From NCBI GenBank assembly GCA_013205585.1, contig JABMML010000262.1, positions 1 through 5,092 of the forward strand: a stretch of 5,092 nucleotides of DNA, in the 5' to 3' direction. How positions within the stretch are numbered: position 1 is the first letter of the stretch; the number at the start of each line of letters is the position of its first letter. Position numbers and translations under genes: made by a program. Below, piece by piece: positions 1 to 5,092 of the stretch. The notes beneath the pieces were generated by a model, which worked only from the letters and a program-made list of their open reading frames with translations, did no database searches and had not been told where the DNA came from. This DNA is from Chitinophagaceae bacterium (lineage in GTDB: Bacteria > Bacteroidota > Bacteroidia > Chitinophagales > Chitinophagaceae).

Positions 1-155
1 GCTTTATAAGCAGGCTTACCCGTACCATCTATTAATTGGACATTGGTAATTAATTGGGTGTTTTGATTAGCTGTATTTTTTTCTTGTGCAAATAATGTTT
101 TTGTTATTGTTACTAGTAATAAAAAAGAAAAAACGCATAGAAATTTTGTTTTCAT
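1..155 (-). CDS. Secreted amidohydrolase-superfamily enzyme, N-terminal fragment (runs off the left edge)
   Basis: Only the first 51 codons are present; the gene continues beyond position 1. The start is the ATG at 155-153, chosen because it directly precedes a good signal peptide: basic Met-Lys-Thr-Lys, a hydrophobic core at residues 5-18, and a likely signal peptidase I cut after A23 in LFA|QEK, leaving Gln at +1 as is common in Bacteroidota. After a short polar linker, residues 35-48 read LITNVQLIDGTGKP. This is the first beta strand and the 'DGTG' turn that opens metal-dependent amidohydrolases such as N-acyl-D-amino-acid deacylases, prolidase-like and imidazolonepropionase-like enzymes. 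The metal-binding His residues lie outside the window, so subfamily and substrate cannot be decided. The product is probably periplasmic or secreted. It lies 79 bp downstream of the symporter on the same strand and could be cotranscribed, but no promoter or SD sequence is visible in the gap. Confidence 0.72.
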   Translation of the reverse strand, partial: MKTKFLCVFSFLLLVTITKTLFAQEKNTANQNTQLITNVQLIDGTGKPAYK

Positions 156-234
156 TTTGAATATTTTTTTAACTACTTTAATAATTCAACCAATATTTAT
201 ATTATAAATGAATCAAACCATTATTGGTTTTTAT

Positions 235-1941
235 TTACCAAAAACGAATATATATAGCAGCTACTAATCCAAGTATAATAATAATCATTGCTAAATTGGC
301 GTTGGTCAATTTATATTTAGTGTTGTCTTCTATTAAATCGTTTTCATGTTTTTGACCAGCCTTATCCAATAAACTTACAAGTACAATGGTAATCATGGTA
401 AAGGCAAATACTAATCCCATTTGAATTAAATAAGGAATTTCAAAACCACCGTGACCATTAGAATAAGCAGTATATAAAATAGTTTCACTACCTACCCAAC
501 CCACAATAAATTTATCAAATACAATTGAAAGTATTACTCCAACAATAATTCCTGTGATAGCCGCTTTTGAAGTTGCTTTTTTCCAAAAGAAGCCTAATAA
601 GAAAACTGGGAAGATAGCAGGTGAAATATAACCTGTATATTTTTGAATAAATTCAAAGCCTCCTTTTCCTCCAATACCTAATGTATCGTTCCAGTTAATT
701 ATTATTGCAATGATTAAAGAGATAATAATTATAATGCGTCCTGTGTTTACAATTTTAGTATCAGAAGCTTCTCTATTAATATATTTTTTATAAATATCTA
801 AAGAATAAATAGTGGATATGCTATTGGCTTTGCCTGCTAAAGAGGCTACAATAGCTGCTGTTAAAGCCGCCATGGACAAGCCTTTCAGCCCAACAGGTAA
901 AAACCCTACAACAGAAGAATAGGCATTGTCCTGATTCAAACTACCACCACTTAACATTTCTTGTTGTAATTCTCCATTTTGATGAAGTACATAAGCAGCA
1001 ATACCTGGAAGCACCACTAGTACAGGCATTAATAATTTTAAAAAGGCTGCAAAGAAAATTCCTGTTCTTGCCGTTTTTAAATCGGCGCCTAAGGCTCTTT
1101 GTGTAATGTATTGATTACACCCCCAATAATTTAAATTCGCTACCCACATACCGGCTGCCATCATAGCTAGTCCTGGTAAGCTTGAATAATCGTCAATTTG
1201 TTTTTGTGTAGCGCCTGCACCTGGTTTATCAAAAATCATATTAAAATGATCTGGCGCTGCTTTTAATAAATGATTAAATCCTGCAATGGCATTACTACCA
1301 TAACCAAATTTTTCTCCCACTACCGTTAAGGCTATATAAGAAGTAATTAAGCCGCCAACCGTTAATACCAATACTTGTATTACATCGGTGTAGCCAATCA
1401 CCTTCATGCCCCCTAAAGTAATAAACAAAGCAAATAGCGCAAGGCCTATCATAATTAAATGAAACTGCGTGCCGCCCGTTAAATTATTAATAGCAATAGC
1501 GCCTAAATATAAAATGGAAGTAAGGTTTACAAATATGTATAAGAACAACCAAAAAATAGCCATGATCATGGCCACTGTTTCATTATACCTTGTTTTTAAA
1601 AACTGTGGCATGGTGTAAATTCTGTTTTTCAAATACACCGGCATAAAAAATACACCCACCACTACTAAAGAAACTGCCGCTATCCACTCATAGGCAGAGA
1701 TAGCTAAACCTAATCTAAACCCATTTCCACTCATGCCAATAAATTGTTCTGCTGAAATATTAGAGGCAATTAAACTTGCTCCAATAGCCCACCAAGTTAA
1801 TTGACCTTCTGCTAAAAAGAAATCGGTGGAATTAGCTGTGGCCGATTGTTTGCGTTTATAGATCCAAAAGCCATAGCTAGCAATTATTAAAAAGTAAAGT
1901 ATAAAAACAATGTAATCATAGCTTTGCAACGCCTTTGTCAT
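235..1941 (-). CDS. Sodium/solute symporter (SSS family), SGLT-like sodium/sugar cotransporter
   Basis: A 568-residue inner-membrane protein of the SSS family, expected to import a sugar with Na+. It resembles Vibrio vSGLT along its whole length (vSGLT about 543 aa, 14 membrane helices). From recalled vSGLT alignment, recognisable blocks are GASLIASNISAEQFIGMSG at 54-72, YEW at 84-86, LYIFVNLTS at 134-142, TDVIQV at 185-190, WVANLNYWGCNQY at 266-278, FLKLLMPVLVVLPGIAAYV at 300-318, AAIVASLAGKANS at 362-374 and IQKYTGYISP at 432-441. Sugar-site equivalents are present: Q66 (Q69), E85 (E88), N269 (N260), K302 (K294), Q433 (Q428), and gate tyrosine Y272 (Y263). Two differences stand out: A88 where vSGLT has S91, and A366 where vSGLT has the Na2-site S364; S367 (S365), I62 and A59 are kept. 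The start at 1941 gives MTKALQSYDY and a sensible first helix from about residue 9; no SD is seen. A sugar is the best guess, but galactose specificity is not assured. It is divergent from the DUF4442 gene. Confidence 0.93.
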   Translation of the reverse strand: MTKALQSYDYIVFILYFLIIASYGFWIYKRKQSATANSTDFFLAEGQLTWWAIGASLIASNISAEQFIGMSGNGFRLGLAISAYEWIAAVSLVVVGVFFMPVYLKNRIYTMPQFLKTRYNETVAMIMAIFWLFLYIFVNLTSILYLGAIAINNLTGGTQFHLIMIGLALFALFITLGGMKVIGYTDVIQVLVLTVGGLITSYIALTVVGEKFGYGSNAIAGFNHLLKAAPDHFNMIFDKPGAGATQKQIDDYSSLPGLAMMAAGMWVANLNYWGCNQYITQRALGADLKTARTGIFFAAFLKLLMPVLVVLPGIAAYVLHQNGELQQEMLSGGSLNQDNAYSSVVGFLPVGLKGLSMAALTAAIVASLAGKANSISTIYSLDIYKKYINREASDTKIVNTGRIIIIISLIIAIIINWNDTLGIGGKGGFEFIQKYTGYISPAIFPVFLLGFFWKKATSKAAITGIIVGVILSIVFDKFIVGWVGSETILYTAYSNGHGGFEIPYLIQMGLVFAFTMITIVLVSLLDKAGQKHENDLIEDNTKYKLTNANLAMIIIILGLVAAIYIRFW

Positions 1942-1977
1942 AGTAATTGGTTTTGGTCTTAAAATTAGGGCATTAAC

Positions 1978-1998
1978 TTTAAAAGGGCCCCTTTAAAA
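1978..1998. repeat. 21-bp imperfect palindrome upstream of the symporter (operator or leader hairpin candidate)
   Basis: The left arm TTTAAAAGGG (1978-1987) and right arm CCCTTTAAAA (1989-1998) pair around a single central C (1988). Nine of ten arm positions are complementary; the one mismatch is A1981 against A1995. The element lies 37-63 bp before the symporter start codon and just downstream of the candidate promoter, where a repressor could block transcription. As RNA it would need a larger loop, opening the innermost pairs, and no uracil run follows on the minus strand, so a DNA-binding site is more likely than a terminator. No regulator gene is visible in the window to assign it to. Confidence 0.4.
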
Positions 1999-2011
1999 CT
2001 ACCCTTTTTTT

Positions 2012-2045
2012 CAATACTAAAGCGCTCCATTCTAGTGTAGGCCAA
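2012..2045 (-). promoter_or_regulatory. Candidate Bacteroidota-type promoter for the symporter gene
   Basis: Read on the minus strand, a TTG (2045-2043) is followed after 23 bases by TAGTATTG (2019-2012). The Bacteroidota primary-sigma consensus is TTG, a 17-23 base spacer, then TAnnTTTG, so this matches with one mismatch in the -7 box and a spacer at the upper limit. Transcription would start around position 2005, giving a leader of roughly 65 bases that contains the palindrome at 1978-1998. In such AT-rich DNA a chance match is quite possible. Confidence 0.27.
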
Positions 2046-2119
2046 GTTTCATGCTGTTTATTGATAGGAATTACAAATAGCTTAATTATCCTTAATTTTA
2101 TAGCACAAGCATATACACT

Positions 2120-2605
2120 ATGAACCCAGCCTTTAGTAAATTCAGTCAATTAATTACCAACCCTATTTCCTTTGGATTTTTTTTATTTCAAAAATTACCA
2201 GCCGCTTTTTTTGCGGGTTTAAGAATACATTATTTTGATGACCGTAAATGTGTAGTGCGTATTCGCTACTCTTGGTTTAGTCAAAACCCTTTTCAATCTA
2301 TTTATTTTGCAGTGGAAGCCATGGCTGCAGAAATGACCTGCGGTATGCTAGCCTTTGCTCAGGTTTACCAAAGAGTGCCTAAAATAAGTATGCTAGTAGT
2401 TAGTACGCAGGCCAACTTTATTAAAAAAGCAACGGGCACTATTTTATTTAGCTGTGAAGATGGCTTGGCTATTCAAGCAGCTATTCAAGAAACTATAGCT
2501 ACCGGTGAAGGAAAAACAGTAATTTGTAAGACGGTGGGCACGAATGAGAAGGGCGAAGTGGTTGCCGAATTTAATTTTACATGGAGCTTTAAAGCAAAGA
2601 AATAA
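2120..2605 (+). CDS. DUF4442 family protein (predicted hotdog-fold, thioesterase-like)
   Basis: A 161-residue cytoplasmic protein with no signal peptide, recognised as DUF4442, a domain related to hotdog-fold acyl-CoA thioesterases. Family-like features are a leading region with LPAAFFAGLRI (26-36), a strand VVRIRYSW (45-52), the block NPFQSIYFAVEAMAAEMTCG (56-75), which forms the long central hotdog helix, and then MLVVSTQANFIKKATGTILF (91-110) followed by SCEDG (111-115). The last third (132-157) looks like alternating beta strands closing the sheet. No clear catalytic acid or base is identifiable, and no enzymatic role is established for most of this family, so acyl-CoA binding or hydrolysis is only an inference. 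The ATG at 2120 gives a normal length; there is no SD, as usual here. It is followed 23 bp later by the M28 peptidase on the same strand, so the two are probably cotranscribed, though no functional link is evident. Confidence 0.83.
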   Translation: MNPAFSKFSQLITNPISFGFFLFQKLPAAFFAGLRIHYFDDRKCVVRIRYSWFSQNPFQSIYFAVEAMAAEMTCGMLAFAQVYQRVPKISMLVVSTQANFIKKATGTILFSCEDGLAIQAAIQETIATGEGKTVICKTVGTNEKGEVVAEFNFTWSFKAKK

Positions 2606-2628
2606 TTCAAATTTTTAAAAACGATAGT

Positions 2629-4125
2629 ATGAAAAAAATTAAAACAAATATGCTGGTATTCACAATTAGCAGTTTTCTTATAGTATTTATGAGCGGTTCT
2701 CTATTGGCACAAAACACAAACCCTCCAGGTTTAAAATATATTAAAGAGAGCGACTTAAAAAAAGATTTATACACCCTTGCAGATGCACATTTCAATGGTA
2801 GGTCGGCAGGTACATTAGATGAATTAAAAGCTTCTATGTGGCTTGTTGAAAAATATAGAAGTATTGGATTATTACCTGCAGGTGATGACGGAACCTATTT
2901 ACAATTTTTTAATTTATGGCGCAATCATATTTCAGATAAGTCGGTGATAAAAATTAATAATAAAACTGCAAAGCTATGGAATGAAGTGGCTGTGGCACAA
3001 ATGGCGAATGCTACCATAGTGGCGCCTATTGTGTATTTAGGCAACGCTGCAGACATAGATACTTTAAAATTAGATATTAAAAATAAAGTAGTGGCTATTG
3101 AAGCTTCTGCTCTAGGAATTAATACTAATATGTCACTTCCTACTTGGCGCTATAGCAGGAGTGTGCAAACCAAATATGCAATACCCCTTATTAGAAATGG
3201 TGCCACTGCTGTTATTATAATTGCAGATGAGATTGCAGAAAAAGCATGGGACGATGCAGCAGAAAATTTTAAAAGAGGTAATTATGATATTGATGGTGGC
3301 CCCAATGTAACGCTTACTACTACCGTTCCTATTTTATGGATGCACGCAAATGCAAAAGCAGAGTTGCAAAATAATACTGCTTTTATAAATGCTAATATTG
3401 TAGTTGATAAATACAGTTACCCTTCTGTAAATATTATTGGAAAAATAAATGGCACCGACCCAAAATTAAAAGAGGAGTACCTTTTATACAGTGGCCATCA
3501 CGATGCACATGGTATTAGAAATGCACAAAATAATGATTCAACTTATTACGGCGCAGATGATAATGCAAGTGTAGATGTGGCTATGCTAGCCAGTGCAAGA
3601 GCCTTTATAAAAAACCCAGCGAAGCGTTCTATTTTATTTGTGATTCATGGTGCTGAAGAAAGAGGTTTACTAGGTTCGAGATATTATGTGCAGCATCCTA
3701 CTGTGCCTATCAAAAATATTGTTACTGTATTAAATGGTGATATGATTGGTAGAAACCATATCGATAGCGCTGCCTTTTTGGGTATGCAATCGCCGCATAA
3801 AAATTCAACTGAATTAGTGAACCTTATTTTAGCTGCCAATAATGAAGGGCCTGAGTTTAAATTAGATACCACCTACGATAAAGTAACCCATATAGAAGGC
3901 TGGTATTTTAGAAGTGACCATTTACCTTATGCAAGACTAGGTATACCTTCTGTGATGTATACTACCTTATTACATGAAGATTATCACACCCCACTTGATA
4001 ATGCAGAAAATATTAACTACCCTAAGCTTAAAAAAATGGCCGACTGGATGTACCGCAGTGGTTGGAAAGTAGCCAACTTAGCGAAGCGTCCAGCAACCGA
4101 CGCTAATTTTAAATTAGAGCGCTAA
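2629..4125 (+). CDS. Secreted M28-family zinc metallopeptidase with inserted PA-like domain
   Basis: A 498-residue exported aminopeptidase-like enzyme using two zinc ions. Residues 1-27 are a signal peptide (KKIK, hydrophobic 9-26) with a likely signal peptidase I cut at LLA|QNT, leaving Gln at +1. Residues about 110-260 look like a protease-associated (PA) domain, with NKVVAIEAS (152-160) and IRNGATAVIIIAD (188-200). The catalytic M28 domain follows with every expected residue: H290 and D292 in GHHDAHG, bridging D311 in GADDNAS, general base E343 and ligand E344 in GAEERGLLGS, D371 in NGDMIGRN, and last ligand H453 in DYHTPLDN; SDHLPYARLGIPSV (429-442) is the usual second-shell segment. It should therefore be active, removing N-terminal residues from peptides in the periplasm or outside; exact specificity is unknown. 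The chain ends shortly after the M28 fold with no T9SS sorting domain, so periplasmic location is more likely. The start is the first ATG before the signal peptide, 23 bp after the DUF4442 gene. Confidence 0.93.
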   Translation: MKKIKTNMLVFTISSFLIVFMSGSLLAQNTNPPGLKYIKESDLKKDLYTLADAHFNGRSAGTLDELKASMWLVEKYRSIGLLPAGDDGTYLQFFNLWRNHISDKSVIKINNKTAKLWNEVAVAQMANATIVAPIVYLGNAADIDTLKLDIKNKVVAIEASALGINTNMSLPTWRYSRSVQTKYAIPLIRNGATAVIIIADEIAEKAWDDAAENFKRGNYDIDGGPNVTLTTTVPILWMHANAKAELQNNTAFINANIVVDKYSYPSVNIIGKINGTDPKLKEEYLLYSGHHDAHGIRNAQNNDSTYYGADDNASVDVAMLASARAFIKNPAKRSILFVIHGAEERGLLGSRYYVQHPTVPIKNIVTVLNGDMIGRNHIDSAAFLGMQSPHKNSTELVNLILAANNEGPEFKLDTTYDKVTHIEGWYFRSDHLPYARLGIPSVMYTTLLHEDYHTPLDNAENINYPKLKKMADWMYRSGWKVANLAKRPATDANFKLER

Positions 4126-4145
4126 TTATTTTATATACTAAACTA

Positions 4146-4180
4146 GAACGCCCCTTAGTCTTATTGACTGCGGGGCGTTC
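4146..4180. terminator. GC-rich hairpin between convergent genes, probable bidirectional terminator
   Basis: A perfect 9-bp stem joins GAACGCCCC (4146-4154) and GGGGCGTTC (4172-4180), extended inside by AGTC (4157-4160) pairing with GACT (4166-4169) around the loop TTATT. It begins 20 bp after the peptidase stop and lies 54 bp beyond the stop of the convergent HmuY gene, the usual place for a shared terminator. It stands out as very GC-rich in AT-rich surroundings. Neither side has a proper uracil run immediately after the stem, so it may act as a transcript-end stabiliser or a factor-dependent stop rather than a classical intrinsic terminator. Confidence 0.55.
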
Positions 4181-4191
4181 GTATTGGAAGC

Positions 4192-4200
4192 ACTAAGGGG
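4192..4200. repeat. Alternative pairing partner of the convergent-region hairpin
   Basis: ACTAAGGGG (4192-4200) is the exact reverse complement of CCCCTTAGT (4151-4159), which overlaps the 5' arm of the hairpin at 4146-4180. The RNA of either strand can therefore form one of two 9-bp stems but not both in full. The alternative stem would enclose a 32-base loop and should be less stable than the main hairpin. It may be a decayed repeat copy or a remnant of a larger palindromic intergenic element. Confidence 0.5.
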
Positions 4201-4234
4201 GAAAGAAAATTTTATCTACTATTAATTTTTAAGT

Positions 4235-4888
4235 TTAAAATACTTTACTGCCATTTGACTGATAAGTATATCTAAATGTGTAATAACGTTGCTTAAATAA
4301 TTTATCATTCACTGATGCAGTAGACGCTAAGGTTACACCACCTTTGTAATAATTTAAAATTTCAATTTTTGCATATTTACCATTTGCAGTTTTAATTACT
4401 AATACACGACCTGCAATTGGACTTACAAGTGTTGTCAACCCATCATAAGTATACCATGCTTTTCCGCTTCCGAGTGGAATTGCATAAGAAGCTGCACTGG
4501 CATTATCAGTTGCAAAACTTGAATCGGTTGAAATTGTTTTTAAATCATCAAATAATCCTTTATAAACAAATGCACCACCTAACCCAGGGCCACTAGTTCC
4601 GCTGTTCACTAAAATTTTAGTAGACGAGAAAGCGATATCCCATTTAGTAGAAGCTGCATCTGTTGATGCAATTAATTTGTTATCTACCAAACTGTAATAA
4701 GTAGTCGTACCTGCACTTTGAGGTCTTCCATCAGCACCTAATCCTGTTACAGTATCTGCTGCAAGATCATTCACTGTTCGGGTACTCACACTCACTGGAA
4801 CAACTATTGTTTCTTCCTCTTTGCTACAAGCTACCAATGCAATACTCAATCCTAATCCCATCGCAATTTTTCTTAGATTCATTTTCAT
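4235..4888 (-). CDS. HmuY-family surface lipoprotein (heme-binding family)
   Basis: A 217-residue lipoprotein. The signal peptide ends in the lipobox LVAC with C21 as the lipidated residue; SKEEE follows at 22-26, resembling the acidic lipoprotein-export signal that sends Bacteroidota lipoproteins to the cell surface. HmuY-family features are the segment KWDIAFSSTKILVNSGTSGP (82-101), corresponding to the conserved 'WDLAF...NGG.SG' region; GRVLVIKTANGKYAKIEIL (160-178), corresponding to 'yvvRTAdGKYaKl'; and a final strand YYTFRYTYQ (202-210). Characterised HmuY proteins take heme from host proteins and pass it to a TonB-dependent receptor, and such a receptor ends just upstream here. However, the mature chain contains no His and no Met at all, so the usual axial heme ligands are missing; tyrosines or another ligand must be considered. 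The start could be 4888 or the in-frame ATG at 4882, both giving a working signal peptide. It is probably cotranscribed with the receptor, 28 bp away. Confidence 0.82.
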   Translation of the reverse strand: MKMNLRKIAMGLGLSIALVACSKEEETIVVPVSVSTRTVNDLAADTVTGLGADGRPQSAGTTTYYSLVDNKLIASTDAASTKWDIAFSSTKILVNSGTSGPGLGGAFVYKGLFDDLKTISTDSSFATDNASAASYAIPLGSGKAWYTYDGLTTLVSPIAGRVLVIKTANGKYAKIEILNYYKGGVTLASTASVNDKLFKQRYYTFRYTYQSNGSKVF

Positions 4889-4897
4889 GTGTTATTG

Positions 4898-4925
4898 TTT
4901 TTTATTTGTTATTTTTTTATTTGTT
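4898..4925. repeat. Short tandem direct repeat at the receptor/HmuY junction
   Basis: TTTTTTATTTGTT occurs at 4898-4910 and again at 4913-4925, period 15 bp. Read on the minus strand the right copy, AACAAATAAAAAA, contains the last two codons and stop of the receptor, and the left copy lies 10 bp before the HmuY start. The resulting A-rich, structure-poor leader could favour translation initiation without an SD sequence. In AT-rich DNA a simple slippage duplication is a sufficient explanation. Confidence 0.6.
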
Positions 4926-5092
4926 TTTTTGTAACTGATATTTAATGCTGATGTAAAATGTTCTACCAGGTAAATTAGAGAGGTTTGCGGCGTCGATATA
5001 ATTGGAAATATTATCTATACCTGCTTGAAGACTTATCCCACTTTTGAATGATTTGCCAGCAGCACTGTTGATTGCAACATAGCCACTAGCAA
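4917..5092 (-). CDS. TonB-dependent outer-membrane receptor, C-terminal fragment (runs off the right edge)
   Basis: An open frame entering from the right edge gives 57 residues before the TAA at 4919-4917. Residues near its end read GIDNISNYIDAANLSNLPGR (24-43 of the fragment) followed by TFYISIKYQL. This is the last strand pair of a TonB-dependent receptor barrel: 'N..N' turn, 'NLPGR' loop, then the alternating final strand that ends many Bacteroidota receptors. A short tail QKNK follows the strand instead of ending on an aromatic residue. The plug, TonB box and most of the 22-stranded barrel lie outside the window, so the substrate cannot be read from this piece. The HmuY-family lipoprotein 28 bp downstream suggests a HmuR-like heme or metal-chelate receptor. 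The order receptor then lipoprotein is the reverse of hmuY-hmuR in Porphyromonas gingivalis. Confidence 0.85.
   Translation of the reverse strand, partial: ASGYVAINSAAGKSFKSGISLQAGIDNISNYIDAANLSNLPGRTFYISIKYQLQKNK

Noticed and set aside
215..230. Small hairpin AAACCA / TGGTTT with a TTAT loop just after the symporter stop, as a possible terminator.
   Set aside because: The stem is only 6 AT-rich pairs and no uracil run follows it on the minus strand. The T-rich side is on the plus strand, where no gene arrives.
156..234. Promoter for the amidohydrolase in the 79-bp gap after the symporter.
   Set aside because: The DNA is very AT-rich, but I found no TAnnTTTG with a correctly spaced TTG on the minus strand; cotranscription with the symporter remains possible.
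2093..2100. TAATTTTA as a -7 box for the DUF4442 gene.
   Set aside because: It differs from TAnnTTTG in the final base, and the nearest upstream TTG (2061-2063) is 29 bases away, outside the usual spacer range.
2607..2795. 62-codon open frame on the minus strand opposite the start of the M28 peptidase.
   Set aside because: It lies antisense to the signal peptide and N-terminus of a well-supported gene; its hydrophobic look comes from the complement of AT-rich codons.
3684..3872. 62-codon open frame on the minus strand inside the M28 peptidase.
   Set aside because: It is antisense to the catalytic core, with no recognisable family and no independent start signals.
1..5092. CRISPR array, tRNA, rRNA, insertion sequence or phage genes.
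   Set aside because: There are no regularly spaced repeats, no cloverleaf or rRNA-like segments, and no transposase- or integrase-like coding sequence; the genes are ordinary metabolic and transport genes.

Overview
The window looks like chromosomal DNA of a Bacteroidota bacterium, possibly a low-GC member of the Chitinophagaceae; that finer placement is only an impression. The evidence is: strongly AT-rich DNA; starts without Shine-Dalgarno sequences; two secreted proteins whose signal peptides end in Ala-Gln (the Bacteroidetes 'Q-rule'); a lipoprotein with an acidic Lys-Glu-Glu-Glu stretch just after the lipidated Cys, as in the Bacteroidota surface-export signal; and protein families typical of the phylum (HmuY, DUF4442, an SGLT-like SSS transporter, PA-domain M28 peptidase, TonB-dependent receptor).

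Layout. Left block, minus strand: a vSGLT-like sodium/sugar symporter (235-1941), followed downstream by the first 51 codons of a secreted amidohydrolase-superfamily enzyme that runs off the left edge (1-155). Middle block, plus strand, divergent from the transporter: a DUF4442 hotdog-fold protein (2120-2605) and, 23 bp later, a secreted M28 metallopeptidase (2629-4125). Right block, minus strand, convergent with the peptidase: the last 57 codons of a TonB-dependent outer-membrane receptor (4917-5092, cut by the right edge), then 28 bp later a HmuY-family lipoprotein (4235-4888). The 178-bp divergent region (1942-2119) holds a candidate promoter and a 21-bp imperfect palindrome in front of the transporter. 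The 109-bp convergent region (4126-4234) holds a strong GC-rich hairpin with an alternative pairing partner. No gap without a gene exceeds 300 bp.

How the genes work together. The receptor/HmuY pair is a two-component outer-membrane uptake unit: a surface lipoprotein captures a ligand (heme in characterised homologues) and hands it to the TonB-dependent channel. The peptidase and the amidohydrolase are exported hydrolases that would degrade peptides or amides outside the cytoplasm. The symporter brings a sugar-like solute across the inner membrane. I see no direct functional link between the blocks. I do not see a wholly new system here. The most notable points are a HmuY-type protein whose mature chain has no histidine and no methionine, so it lacks the usual axial heme ligands, and the two mutually exclusive hairpins between the convergent genes.
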